From: Torreya grandis
Taxonomy: Eukaryota; Streptophyta; Pinopsida; Cupressales; Taxaceae
Reading direction: 5' to 3'
Assembly (NCBI GenBank): GCA_037957365.1
Contig: JARHVA010000123.1
Location: 1,088,501-1,152,500 of the forward strand
Length of the DNA: 64,000 nucleotides
In this document: positions 1 to 11,686 of the stretch, piece after piece
Position numbering within the stretch: position 1 is the first letter of the stretch
Layout of the letters: each line of letters opens with the position of its first letter
Notes under the pieces: generated by a model
What the model saw: only the letters and a program-made list of their open reading frames with translations
Databases searched by the model: none
What the model was told of the DNA's origin: nothing
Translations under genes and position numbers: made by a program

Positions 1-2250
1 ATTACTCTTGTCAACTGTAATATACATATTTGTACATTTTTTTATCATTAAAGGGTTAGACTAATATATTACCTTCACATTTAAATTAGTACACATCTTA
101 AATAAATTTATATTAAATATGTCAAGAGATATCATTCTCTAGATGCCTATATTATTTATATCACAAATCTATTGTAAGTGCCTAAAATAATATATTTGAA
201 TATCTTTTATATAAATTTATCTAAAATAATTATATTAATCCTTATAAATGAGATAAAAAATAACTAGCATATATTGTATGCTATTTCACTAATACTTTAT
301 TTTTTATTTTATTACAGGAATGTTGGTCTAATAATGCAATATTTTAATCTTACAACTTCATAATACATATCTCTATATATGTATCTCTTCTTATATTCTT
401 AATGGAATCATATATTTATAAACTTATTGAATTAAAATTAGGACTTATATTATGCATGTGCTAACAAACAATGGGAATTAAATTCCAATGAAAATGTACA
501 CAAAGACAAAGTAAATGGAGAAAATGTGAAATGGACTCACAAAAACAAAAGATTAAGGATGTAGTTAATGCGTATGGTAATCTAGGAGCATAGTGTATGA
601 TCTTAGAAAAGAACCAAAAATTAAAAAAAATGACTCGAATAAAAATGGAAATATAAGGAGGGACAGAGGGAGAGTAAGAATGGAGGAGACACATGACAAA
701 TTAAAAAAGGAGTCGCAAATAGGATTTCAAAAATGGAGTTATCATAAGTTTTGCAACAATAAGTAAAAACATAGGAAAATATATCAATCCAATGATCGAA
801 ACACAAAATATGTTAATACCATATAAAATAATTAGTCGTGTACTAAAATTAGGTTTCTAGTGAACCTTACTAATAAAGTTCTTAAATAATTAGTCGTGTA
901 TTTATATTTTGTGACAGGTATTTTATTTTAGCACATACTATAGCTCCTTAGGATGGTGATACTTCTCAATCTTCCATGCATACTTAAATAATATTGATTC
1001 TTAAACATCAAGGACTAATAAATTAAATTTATCATACTACTTAATTATCACTAGTACAAATAATTTAAATATAAATACATAAAATATGCCAAGAGATATT
1101 ATTCTCAAGGTTTTTATTTTAGATTTTTTGCATACAAATTTTATTAATAATTATATCACCTTGTTTTCTAGTTTTTCATTAACTAATGACAAAGGACATT
1201 TATTTAGCTACACCAAAATGTCATGGTTGAAAAACTATTTTCACAAAAATAATAAAGAACTCCAAACTCCCTCATATAACTATTAAGATAAATAAAATAT
1301 TTTGACCTTTTTTTTTTCTCTTGTTGAACAACTATTGTTTATATTAATTATTCAACCTTTTTGCAATGTAATTTAAATAAATACTTTCTTTAATTCAATT
1401 GAACTAATAATATACAATGCCACATAATTATGACTTTTTATTCAAGTGGAAACTATAATTTTCAATCACACTACATTATTTATAATTTTGAATACTTAAA
1501 ATCATGTTTGTGTTTTCCCTCTAAAATATTAGAGGAGTTAAGTGTACTACTCCAATTAAATAATTATATTTAAATGACTCCAATAAATATTACATACACT
1601 TTTTTAATACACTCTTACTACATTCAAATGTAAAAATGTCAAGTCTATATTAGCCTATCTATGAATGAAATTGCAAAGAATTAAAAAGAAAGAAATTGTA
1701 GACCCAAAAAAAATGAAGATCACATAACAATAGCATTATAATAATATAAGAGATTCAATACTTTGATATTGAATTAACAAGGTGGCATACGATAAATAAT
1801 TCCAAATGTTGTTTAATCTAGGTAAATCTTTGTAGGTGATCTAAAAAAATTTCGATGTTCATTGCTTAACTTCTTGTGTTTCACTATATACGATACGTAT
1901 AGACATCTATGATCCGAAACGCATCAAAATTCAAAACTTGACATAGTTTTTCCAAAAAATTATTACTATAACATCTTTATTATGTATTTTTTTTAAATAA
2001 TATATTTTAAATAAAAATTTGATATAATAAATCTCATCAATCTCAAATAATACAATTAAATTTCATTAAGAAAAAAGCAACTTTGCATGACTTGTCTGAC
2101 ACGCTACCCGGACAAAAAGAAGAGGCGTAGTATTGAAGTAACTAGATTTTGAAATCTAATTCGAATTCAACCGAACGGCTATTTTTCTAAGGTTTATTTA
2201 TACGGAAAATTATTTATCTTAATTGTAGTTTTAATTGTACGGATTGTAGT
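1..2250. other. AT-rich intergenic DNA, no gene seen
   Basis: Very AT-rich sequence with only short chance ORFs. Two diverged stretches resemble each other around 115-145 and 1080-1110 (both contain a GCCAAGAGATAT/GTCAAGAGATAT-like core), and a 17-base phrase containing AATTAGTCGTGTA occurs at about 827 and 886, so some old repeat may be present. I see no LTR termini, coding similarity or RNA gene. The stretch at about 2190-2220 contains a TATA-like TTTATACGG upstream of the possible exon at 2362. Confidence 0.5.
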
Positions 2251-2361
2251 AATGGTTTTTCTCTCAGGCCCTTGTATAACCTCATCTGAGGGGCATTATA
2301 GCCATGCTGGTCCATCGGCTGGACCCTGCTTGCACGACGCGCTATTTCCTTTTTTCAGAGT

Positions 2362-2749
2362 ATGGCTACTCTTATCAGGTCAACAAGAGTGCCTAATATG
2401 CTGCAGGGACCTCGCATTCGTGGCCGGCCCTTCCAGCGCTTTTGTTATCACAATGCCGTGCAAAATTGGACTAGCTGGAGCGAGAATGCTGTTGGTGCAG
2501 AAGCCCTAGTCAACGAGTTGGCACCGATCAAGGGTTTGGTGGAGCGGAAACGAACAATTGATCAGTGCGATCAGAATATTATCAGGTAGATACCTTGCTT
2601 TTTAAAACTCAGTGTCAGGGACATTCAAGTAGGTTGCGAAGCTGCTGCTACCTTTTGTGATGAGTAATATTTAGCATTGTTCTAAAATTTGTAGGGCTGA
2701 AATTATCAAGAGGAAAGGTTGCACCTCATCAACTCTGCAGCTCCGTTAG
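2362..2749 (+). CDS. Possible small two-exon gene, unknown product
   Basis: This segment is clearly richer in GC than its surroundings. An ATG at 2362 opens 74 codons plus two bases that end at a good donor (CAG|GTAGAT, exon end 2585). A pyrimidine-poor but usable acceptor (TTTGTAG|GGCTG) starts the next exon at 2695. Joining them keeps the frame and gives a product of about 92 residues ending at TAG 2747-2749. The product is basic, with an RIRGRPFQRF patch near residue 18 and a charged middle, and without membrane segment or signal peptide. A polypyrimidine run and AG at about 2345-2356 could also make 2357 an acceptor, so 2362 may be internal. I do not recognise the family. It lies just upstream of the AIG1-like relic and might be a degraded 5' part of the same locus. 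Confidence 0.3.
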
Positions 2750-3068
2750 GGCATCTTTGGAACAAGTCTGCACTGTAGATGTGGTGCAATTTTGTCCCTA
2801 GGTAGTTTGTTCTTAATTTTTTCTGCAAATTATCCCACTGAGTGTTTACTCACTCTGTTGTTTGGTACCCTGAGTGTAAATCTGGGAAAGTCGGATTTTC
2901 TTGTTGTTAATTGACTGAAATTTAGGGTATATTTTAAAATTTGGGCAAAAAATGTGGAGATTGAAAAATTGACCAAAGATGGCTTTTCCATTAATGGGAA
3001 GAAATCATTATCAGTACAATTTGGTAAGATTGGCAATACAAATCAAGTAACATGTTTTTTCATTACAG

Positions 3069-3339
3069 GACCCTTTGATCTATTGGTCCCTCCCGAATCT
3101 ATTGGGAAATAAACTGCAAGTTTATTGACCTTGCAAAAGAGGGAGTGGATGATATCCTTTTGGAGTTTTTGTAAGGAGCCGATATTGTTCAGAAGAAGTA
3201 GCTGCTTTACAAAGCTTTCAAATGTTGTATGGGGACAAAACTGTAAACTACATGGTAGTTGTATTTATTGGTGGCGATGAACTGGAAAACAATGAAGAAA
3301 CATTAGATGACTACTTGTGGTTGCCCATCGGAGCCTCAG
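3069..3339 (+). pseudogene. AIG1/GIMAP-type GTPase (IAN family) exon, broken
   Basis: Three reading-frame pieces match consecutive parts of the plant AIG1-type G domain. First comes GPFDLLVPPESIGK, corresponding to the stretch after the G3 DTPG motif. Then comes FIDLAKEGVDDILLE. Last comes a long piece containing SEEVAALQSFQMLYGD, NYMVVVFIGGDEL (the G4 region with conserved GGDEL) and NNEETLDDYL. An acceptor (TTACAG) lies directly before 3069 and a possible donor (CAG|GTTAG) after 3339, consistent with the known intron just before GLFD in plant family members. A small deletion near 3110 and another near 3170 shift the frame and create stops. The P-loop (G1) exon is not visible upstream; only a weak resemblance to the following segment exists at 2695-2749. 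Living members bind and hydrolyse GTP in defence and stress responses; this copy cannot make the whole domain. Confidence 0.75.
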
Positions 3340-5514
3340 GTTAGATTTTGTGTTATTTAATTTTACCTTTTTAATGCTTTAATATTAGCAGTGGAAAGTG
3401 TGCATGCTATAATATTCAGCACCTTCTTAATTATTTGTTATTTTGTTAGAAGTTTTGTTTTTTATAATTATTAGAAATGTAATTTTATTTTGCCTTAAGA
3501 ATAAAAGTGGAAAATTGGGACTGAATTTCTATTGGTATAATGTGACATTTGAAAAAATACGATTCATAATTAGAGTGCATTTAGAGTGACCTGTCCTATG
3601 CTAATACAGCGAAGCAATGCAAGAGGAAGCATTAGGAGGGAAATTTTGAAAGTCTTCTTTTCTTTGCTCTAGGTGTACTTAAATTCTTAATAGTAGTCTA
3701 ATTAATTATTTTTCTTCTATTGTAATGTTTGTTATTAGGTGGTTTTTTTAATTTTGACGTGATATTTAGTGGAGAAGTCAAAAACCCCAATATTATAGTT
3801 CAGATTTTAAATATAATTATTTTAATATTTTTGTGTATTCAAAACCGTATGATTTTTTTATTTATGCATTGTTATTTATTTATTAACAAACTAAAATACA
3901 TAATCTTTATTTGATTATTTAAATAAGTTGCACCCGGTAAGTTAATTAAATATTGTTGAAGGTGTAGTAGCTAGTAATATTTTTGTGTATTCAAATGCGC
4001 ACAATTAATTTGTTTATCCTTTGTGTCATTAGCTTAATAGAAAGCTAAGATACATTACAAATTGTTCTACATGTATAACACATAGAAGACATACAATTGG
4101 CCATGTAAGAGCGATTTCATTTATTCACATGCTATTGTAATACATGGATCCTTTTCAGAATTAAAACTAGAATATCTCACAAAGAGAAAAGCTGAAATTC
4201 ATGTATCCACTCCAAAAATACATAGATTACCCATCCATACAAATTCTGGAAGGAATTGATTAAACTTGTTTTTATTTTAGCTTCCTTTTTTATGTTCATT
4301 CCGTTTTGCAGTGTTTCATTGTGGTATGAAACACATTGAAAAAAGAGTTGCAATGTTTTGTTGTTGTATGAAACACTTTGAAAAAAATGTATCTTGCTCC
4401 TTTCATCTCAAATGCCTTTGTATTCATATGGGGTTATTGGGGTTTAAGATGCACTAAAACCTAAGTTATAGGAATCACCTAAAGGAATCTTGCTAAAACT
4501 TTTTTATGTTTCCAAAATGGAAACAAAAACTGAAAAGCTCGGAAATGCCCAGAATTGGAAATACATTTGTGGAAATGCCTTTGAAATGGCTACACTGTTT
4601 CTCAGGCATTTCTAGTAATGTGCTGTTAATTTTGGGCTGTTAAATGGGCTCACGAATTAAATAATATAACCCTAACTAACCTTCCGCCCACCTCTAACCA
4701 AAAATCAAACTAACTTGCTAAAGCACCAAAAGACGAAAGTACATGTAATATCTATCTTCTAGAACACACTCATCCAAATTCTGAGATAGAGAAAGGGGAA
4801 AACATAAAAGCCAAAGGGAAACCTGCTGCTACAAGGTGAAACCATTTGTTTGTCTAGAATCAAGGGAATTTGGAAAGCATATACCATTTGTTGCTGGAAA
4901 ATAAAATGTCTGCTGCCAAATCCCATCTCCCATGTTTTTATGTGTTTAAATTCTCTGTGAACAAAAAAGGAGATTACATTTATTTCTATATTTTCTAACT
5001 TTCATATTTGTTTGTATGGAAAAACTCACAACATTTTAGATCTAGGGATTCCTTGAAATGGATGACTCCTTTTTCATTTTCTTCTTTTGTTTCCATTTCT
5101 TGGTCACTTAAAGTGAGACATATTGAAAATGTCATTTGCTTTGAGGATTTTGATAAAATCTGATTAAATGCTTTTACTTATGTATGAGTGTGGATAGTTA
5201 CTTCTACAAATTCATATAGGGTCTTCCTTTGATTTCCTAACTGTGTGCCAAACTCCAAGAGGCCCATAAACATTACAAACTTGAATCAAGTTTTCTAAAT
5301 TTTGCACATTTTCTTCTTGAAATTCCTAGATTTTTATCTTAGGAATTTAATAAGAATTTTGATTTTTATATGAATCGGACCTCCCATACAAGGGGATTTT
5401 CATCCTATAAACTGAATTAGTTGTGAACGAGGTGAGAAAACTTGCACGTTACTTTCTCAATGGAGCACCATTTTGCTTTGATATACAACTGTTCTTTTTG
5501 ACAATTCCGTAGGT
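3340..5514. other. AT-rich intergenic or intronic DNA
   Basis: No coding similarity seen. A short tandem-like pair around 4318-4345 and 4362-4390 shares TATGAAACAC and TTGAAAAAA. No element termini could be supported. Confidence 0.4.
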
Positions 5515-8500
5515 TGTAACATCCCTTTTGTTGGGAATTAGAAAACGGGCTGGAAGTTTTTTTCGTGACCATTTCTGTTCATCATGACAAAAATAGAATG
5601 TTAAAACTAATTATAATTTCCACCCTTGAATGAATCACTAACTTGATTCATTTAAACTTGGGTCTAGGCATTAGTCAAACTTCCTGGGGCCTGTGGGTTA
5701 TGGTCCACAACTCTTAATCCTTAACCTAATAGAAGTTAATTAAGATATCTCCTGGCCTCAGAAGCCTCCACTAACATACTACTCTATCCCCTTAAACCAT
5801 CATTCCTGGGTTCATAGTCAAACGGACCTGTTTAATAGGTTTATCAATTAGGTTACTGGGTTATTCATACTCCTTGTTTAACCCACAAAGGTCTTCTTTA
5901 ATTGGAAGCCGTCCCACTAATATATTATGCCATACATATCTATTCTACGGGTGAGCTTATCAATCTTCATATAAACTCATCAAATGCTTCTATTTCAGGT
6001 CATGCTACCCAGTAGAGACAAAGTGCAAAAACCGCCTTCATAAAACATCATTGACAGTCTTCACAAGACAGAGTTCCTATGACAGGCATCTATATCTCAA
6101 GGTAGTTCTCAACATGATCTAGGTACAGGGCAAGTACCAACATGTCACTAAAACATTCAATTTCACACAAATCCTGAGACTTAATTACTACCATTTAAAC
6201 ATCCCTTAGAGTGGAGTTGGGGTACAGTTAATGATTAGCGGATCAGAAGTATTTTACATCACCACACAAGGTAAGGTCTATAGAGCAGCATATATCGCAT
6301 ATCATAGGTTCAAGTACTTATCCAGGATATTGTACCGTCATTGCCAATCCTTATTTGCATATTCATGATTATTCTTATGGAGGGTCTGGGTACAGTCAAA
6401 CCCCATATCCAGTTCAACACCACTTAGAGGTAACTAATCATAACACAAATAGCTTTTAGCTTCTCCAACAACCACCTAGTACAATGTCTAGTGTTTTTTC
6501 CTAACACGATTGAATATGGTTTCCAAATCTGCATCTCAGTGAAGAGTTGTCTAGTCCAGAACATAGTCTAATCTCTAAGTGGGTTTCTACTGAAGTGTGA
6601 TCAATACCCCAAGTATACAGACCCGGAAGGCAAAGCAGACACATCCGTTCCTAACTGTCACCAAGTACAAGTTCTGGATTGGAGCTACATGTACATAAAG
6701 CATAGTCTTGGGTCTAATAAGGAACTGAGATCATGGTCCAAGGCTTATATCAGCTAGTGCAGGCCTTAGTCTGGACTTGATGGTTAAAAATAACTGTGCA
6801 AAGGTCTACTGCACTCAAGTATAACCTCCTTACTTCTAAAAGTAATTAAAACACTTACTACTGCACCCAGACTTGTGCTATCAAGAATCTCAGATGCTCT
6901 TTCCTCTTTTGAATGCATATACGGGGATTATCCCATCCTCAAGTTCGAGGAGAGGTCTGATACAGAATGATACGTTCTTTTGGACAGACACCAGATCACC
7001 GAGGGTTATGCTTAGATATTACATAAATGAAGGCGGAGTCCAAAACATAGTTCCCCGTGCACCAAATTGTGGTCACAACTCACAAGTATAAACAATGCCA
7101 CTACAGGCCACTGCAGGCTCAGACCTATTTGTCATGCCAAACAAAATACATTATCTAGGTCACTTGAAGCATTTCAGAGATTTATTGACAACTGAAGGCA
7201 AGGTAACATGGTCAGTATACTATTACTTGAACATAACCCATATAAGACAGCACAGTAAGAGAGACAACTCTTCCTACAGTCATCATGGTTTTCCATTCAG
7301 CATAGTCTCATCAGCCTTTATTAACCTTATGTCAATTTCCATATTCAAACCTAGCATTGATAGTCTGCCATGAGTCAGGGGTATTGCTTTTTCTTAAATC
7401 ATTAAAATTTTATCTATAGTGCTTTAACATGCACAAGGGAACAGAGTATGAGCTCTCATCAATTAACAACTGAAAGACAATGTTTGTCAGAGGTTCAGAG
7501 TGAAACAACTACTACAGCCATGCAAGTTGTGTAGAAAAGTGAAATCCAAACCATCTTTACTATGCCTTATCTCAATAGGGTAGAATTCTGACATATCGAA
7601 TGCATAGCTATTATACCAACAGCCTTACTAATTTAAAGGTTCACATACTCCATTGCAATTTAAGAAAGTACAATACTGCACTTCATGGAACACAAGTGCA
7701 TATATTTTCCAAAGGGTCCTGGAGTTGTTACCCTTAGTCCTTATTTATACAAACTGGGCAGAGCACATTACCTTACAGTTCTAACTCCATAAAATTTTAT
7801 ATATTTAATCAGAATCTACAAAACACAATGTCACTGAGCCTTATACAGTTCTCAAGAACCTGTGCTATCATACAACGGGCATGGTAAACTCATCAAATAT
7901 TGCTGATCAGAACTTCAATCATAGGTTTGATTATTTCGCTCAGTAAAGGATGCAACCATAACTATAACAGGCCTGCACATGATTCCTTTCTAAATTATCC
8001 ACAGTTTATTGAACCTCAAAATATTAGCACAAGGACCATCCAACACCCTTGGATTCACCTTTTGCAACTGAGTTGATAGCTACAGTCACTCATACACACT
8101 AACTGAGATATCAACAGTATGTAAATCAAAGGAAAACATAAATAGGTTACCTTCATTTGGCAGATCACAAACTGAAATCAGAACAGGGGTACTACACAGG
8201 GTTTGTCCTTACAATAGTACTGCACAATAGAAAGTTAATCTCCATGGAAGAGGTCACTATTCACCTTAAATTTTTCTTATCAAAACATGGTACAGTCCAC
8301 TTTCAGGTACACCATTAAAGAGTTCAATATCTATGCAAATTATCCAGGAGAGCTGAATAATAAGCACTGAAACTCTGATAGCCAATTCATTAGAGAGATG
8401 CAGAAGTGAACTTACTCCTTTTTCAAAAGATCAGAATGTGAACATCAAGCTCTACCACTCATCAAACAAAACAGGGTATACCTCAGTAAATTCAATTTTA

Positions 8501-9300
8501 TCTGTCGTTCACAAACCCCAGGATCCTCTTGACCAGATCATATATAGTTATAACTCTTTAGGCATATTTGATGCTCAACTGGGAGAACAGAATAAGGTGT
8601 ACAATGTTGTTTCTCAATCGTAGCACCTAGAATAACTCAGCCAATGATCTTTATCACAAAATTGGATTATCAAAGATATAATCATTATTCTGTGGACAAC
8701 AAGTGCCTAAACTATTAGGGCATTTCTCATAATAGTACTCTTATAATCACCTAGCTTCCACAAAAAATACTTAAGGGTATATATACATTTCTCTCAAAAC
8801 AACTTCCTCTTACAACTGAGCCATCTAAATGAGAGTGTATTGACCTTTAATAAAAGACCATAATCACAAGTTTAGCAAGGTCTAAATACTAGCATCATAT
8901 CAAGCGTATCAGCTGCTTGGAAACAGAATGCCAAGTAAGTTCACATTCTTAAATATAACCTTTCATAACAGAGACTTCATGTACAGAACCAGATCTTAAT
9001 CATGTGCTCCAAGAATAGGCAAGTAAGCATACTAAGCTATCCATCCATTTACTTAGTCCCGGGCAGACTTTAAATGGAATCAAGGTTCTTAGTGGTCATA
9101 CAACGGAGTATCATCCCATCTTATCCAGCTGGTACAGAATTCTTAGCCTATCATGGTGATTTTAAAATGCAGTTTGGTCATCAGCATTATCACATTTAAA
9201 TGATCATGAAGATTGTTAAGGAATGACTCCTTGCTATGTATTTCACAAGGCACTGTTCAACATGTTTATGCATACCATGGATAGTCTCATAATTTTGATT
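5515..9300. other. Long non-coding stretch of unknown origin
   Basis: About 3.8 kb of moderately AT-rich sequence with no ORF of recognisable family on either strand. It starts with TGTAACATCC, which resembles an LTR start, and an ATAGTTACA occurs at 9432-9440, but the flanks do not match as a target duplication and the right end lies in what looks like a gene 3' end. I leave it unassigned. Confidence 0.35.
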
Positions 9301-9410
9301 TTAGTAGGTATAGTACTGTTATTCTGATCCTTGCAATTGATACAAACAGTAAAATTGATCTTAATCTTGCAACATTGCCAATACCAGCCAAGAAACCAAG
9401 TACATCATAG

Positions 9411-9540
9411 TTTATTACCCAAAAGGGCACAATAGTTACAAAAAATTTATCCCAAAGTTTGAGGCACCTTTTCCTTTTTATTTTGAGGTTTCAAAATAAG
9501 TGGCCCCAAGTTCTTTGGAGAACTAGTGTATGTTGGTGAC
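9411..9540 (-). CDS. 3' end of an unrecognised minus-strand gene
   Basis: On the minus strand an open stretch of about 35 codons ends at a TAA at plus positions 9447-9449. The C-terminus is Ser/Pro then Lys/Gln rich (SPKNLGPLILKPQNKKEK). An AATAAA lies 31 bases downstream (plus 9411-9416), placed as a polyadenylation signal would be. The frame closes upstream near 9545, so an intron or a mutation lies there. Further upstream lie the duplicated blocks at 9575-9938 and 10185-10545, which carry the likely preceding coding sequence. I do not recognise the family, and the piece may be a pseudogene. Confidence 0.35.
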
Positions 9541-9574
9541 AACAAAGTCTCCAAAATGTCTCATCCCCATCCTA

Positions 9575-9938
9575 ATTTAAGTCCTAGTGATTGCAGTCAT
9601 TCTTCCTGTACATTCATTTTCTTTTTTATAAACATCTGTGGTAGTCTTTTTGTTTGTTCCTTCTTTTGGTGCTTCTTGGACGACTTAATTCTTTCTTGGC
9701 AGCTGCCTTATTTGATACTCCAGCATTACCAGTCTTTATATCCTTGGCATCAATGTAGACTGCCTCATATAGACACATTTTCTAACTTTTTAATGCCAAA
9801 AAGGGGTCACTTACTTTATGATGCAGCTGCACAAGCCTCTGAAATACCTCATCAAAACCCAAAGGTCATCTTGGGAGGTATCAAGCAGAATAGATTGCAT
9901 CTAAAATTCATAGGTGTATTTTTGGGATGTTATGTCCT
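9575..9938 (-). pseudogene. Exon-like block, copy 1 of a direct duplication
   Basis: This block aligns along nearly its whole length with 10185-10545. Read on the minus strand, both copies give the same broken product: a segment with LMRYFRGL, a segment with TDPFW, then YIDAK followed by TGNAGVSNK and a Lys-rich tail. In this copy the frame is broken by stops and small indels, including an extra short insertion near 9685. The downstream tail joins the Lys-rich C-terminus at 9447-9540. The shared protein-like pattern across two diverged copies suggests a coding origin. The function is unknown. Confidence 0.4.
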
Positions 9939-10060
9939 TGTCTTTATCTAAAGTCATGTTATGGCAGTCACCATATATCTTTTTATTTGTATTATAACAT
10001 GAAAGAATTATTCTCTCCCCATTCAATCCCCACTTTTCCAGCTTGCTGTGTGCCTCAATT

Positions 10061-10138
10061 GTGGGTTAGCTTGAGCCATGAGAATTCAATTTTAATCCCT
10101 ATCTTGTGGGTTAGCTTGAGCCATGAGAATTCAATTTT
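10061..10138. repeat. 45-bp tandem direct repeat, two copies
   Basis: Positions 10061-10093 and 10106-10138 are identical over 33 bases (beginning GTGGGTTAGCTTGAGCC) with a 45-base period. The pair lies between the two larger duplicated blocks, so it is probably a local replication-slippage product. Confidence 0.85.
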
Positions 10139-10184
10139 CATGAACCATATTTCAATTGAAGTCTCCAACACTTCTCCTTTCCAT

Positions 10185-10545
10185 GCTAATTTTAAGTCCT
10201 AGTATTGCAGTGATTCTTCTTGAAGATTCAGTTTCTTTTTTTCACAACAAGAGTGGCAGTCTTTTTGTGTGTCCTTTCTTTTGGTGCTTCTTGGACTTCT
10301 CTTTCTTGACAGCTTCTTTATTTGATACTCCAGCATTTCCAGTCTTTACATGCTTGGCATCAATGTAGAGGGCCTTATACAGACACATCTTATAACTTTT
10401 TTACGCCAAAAGGGGTCAGTTAGTGATGCAGCAGCGTAGGCCTCTGAAATACCTCATCAAAACACAAAGGTCATCTTGGGAGGCATCAAGTAGAATAGAT
10501 TGTGTCCAAAATTCATAGGTGTATTTTTGGAATGTTATGTCCTAT
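10185..10545 (-). pseudogene. Exon-like block, copy 2 of a direct duplication
   Basis: Diverged partner of 9575-9938, offset by about 610 bases. On the minus strand it reads FWTQSILLDASQDDL, LMRYFRGL, then in a shifted frame a segment ending TDPFWRKKVIRCV, then KALYIDAKHVKTGNAGVSNK and a strongly basic tail (KKEKSKKHQKK). Two frameshifts near 10400 and 10430 break it. Copy 2 is closer to an open frame than copy 1, so it may be the parent. The basic tail and shared length suggest a nuclear or RNA-associated protein, but that is only a guess and I name no family. Confidence 0.4.
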
Positions 10546-10759
10546 GTCACAGGGTTCAGCGAACTTTTAGGTAAAAATTCAAAGTTCACCGAATTTAATG
10601 CCCTTGACTGCAAATTCGGTCAAATTTGACCCGTTCAGCGCATTTAATGCAGACTGAGCCATACCTAAAAACCACTAGTGGGAAAAACACTGAGTGCAGG
10701 AATAAATCAAAGACACGGCTTTTAAATAACACCATTCTTCTTCAAAACATGACAACGAA

Positions 10760-11037
10760 TTCATGATTTCAGGTCTAGTAAAAGGGTTTTTCAATTTCAA
10801 ATCGTTGAAGAACCTGCTCACTGCTGCCATCGGGAGTGCTGTCGTGACTTCTAGGTGGAGTCTGGACTGTTGCCGTCAAGAGTGTTGTGTGTGGACTGCT
10901 GCATCTAGAGTACTGCTCAGTAGGAGACAGCCGAGGTGGAAAGTTGCGAGAGAGAGCTGAGGTGAACTGCTGCCGTCAAATCGCGTGGGCTGAGCGAGCC
11001 TTGTCGAGTGCCCAATGGAACTGATCAGGAGAGCCAG
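10760..11037 (+). other. GC-richer exon-like segment with splice donor
   Basis: A locally GC-rich block (CTGCTGCCATCGGGAG, a later CTGCTGCCGTC, CCGAGG) ends in GAGCCAG|GTAGGTTTTAG at about 11037, a good plant donor. The following 600 bases are extremely T-rich, as plant introns are. The ORF it contains (65 codons from 10763) stops before the donor, so this is more likely a 5' untranslated first exon than coding. The downstream part of any such gene has been displaced by the LINE and the LTR array. Confidence 0.3.
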
Positions 11038-11040
11038 GTA

Positions 11041-11635
11041 GGTTTTAGTTTTTTTTTTTTTAAACTGTATTCCCTAAATTTCTCTAAATTTATAATAAAC
11101 ATTAGAGTTAATGAAATTTTAGGGTTTGTTCTCAATTTGTTTTATTTCGTTTTATATTTTTTTTTAATAATTTGTTATTTTATTATTTTGTTTTTAATTT
11201 GTCGAATGAAATTTTAGGTTTTTGTTTCAATTTGTTTTATTTCATTTTATATAATTTTTAAATTTATGTTATTATTTTGCTTTTATTTAATTTATTTTTA
11301 TTTATTAAAATGGTGGTTAATTAGTTTATTTTTTATTTTACTTTTTATGTATTTATTTACCATTTTTTTATTGTTATTTTTAATTTATTTTAATTATATA
11401 TAATTTATAAAAATATAAGTTTTTTATTTTATAATCCTTGAAAAAAATTTAATTTCATTTTATTGTTATTTATTTATTTATTTTTCTATATGTGTGTATT
11501 CATTTTGAGGATTGGAGAATGGAGAGTGTGAGAACAACTAGGTTTTGATCATCTGGTAGTTTGAATTTTTTATTTGATTCTCTTTGAGTCGGTAGGAATT
11601 TGTTTTTCATTATTAGGTTTAGATGTTTTCACTAG
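11041..11635. other. T-rich, intron-like stretch
   Basis: Long runs of T and TTATTT with almost no GC. It follows a good donor and precedes the LINE. No gene seen. Confidence 0.4.
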
Positions 11636-11686
11636 GGGGGAATTCTCCCCCCGCCTCCCCCTCAAAAAAAACCCTTTTTTAAGAAT

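Noticed and set aside
5515..9440. TGTAACATCC...ATAGTTACA as a 3.9-kb LTR element
   Set aside because: The flanking five bases differ (TAGGT and AAAAA), and the right end lies in what looks like a gene 3' untranslated region. The match of termini is likely chance.
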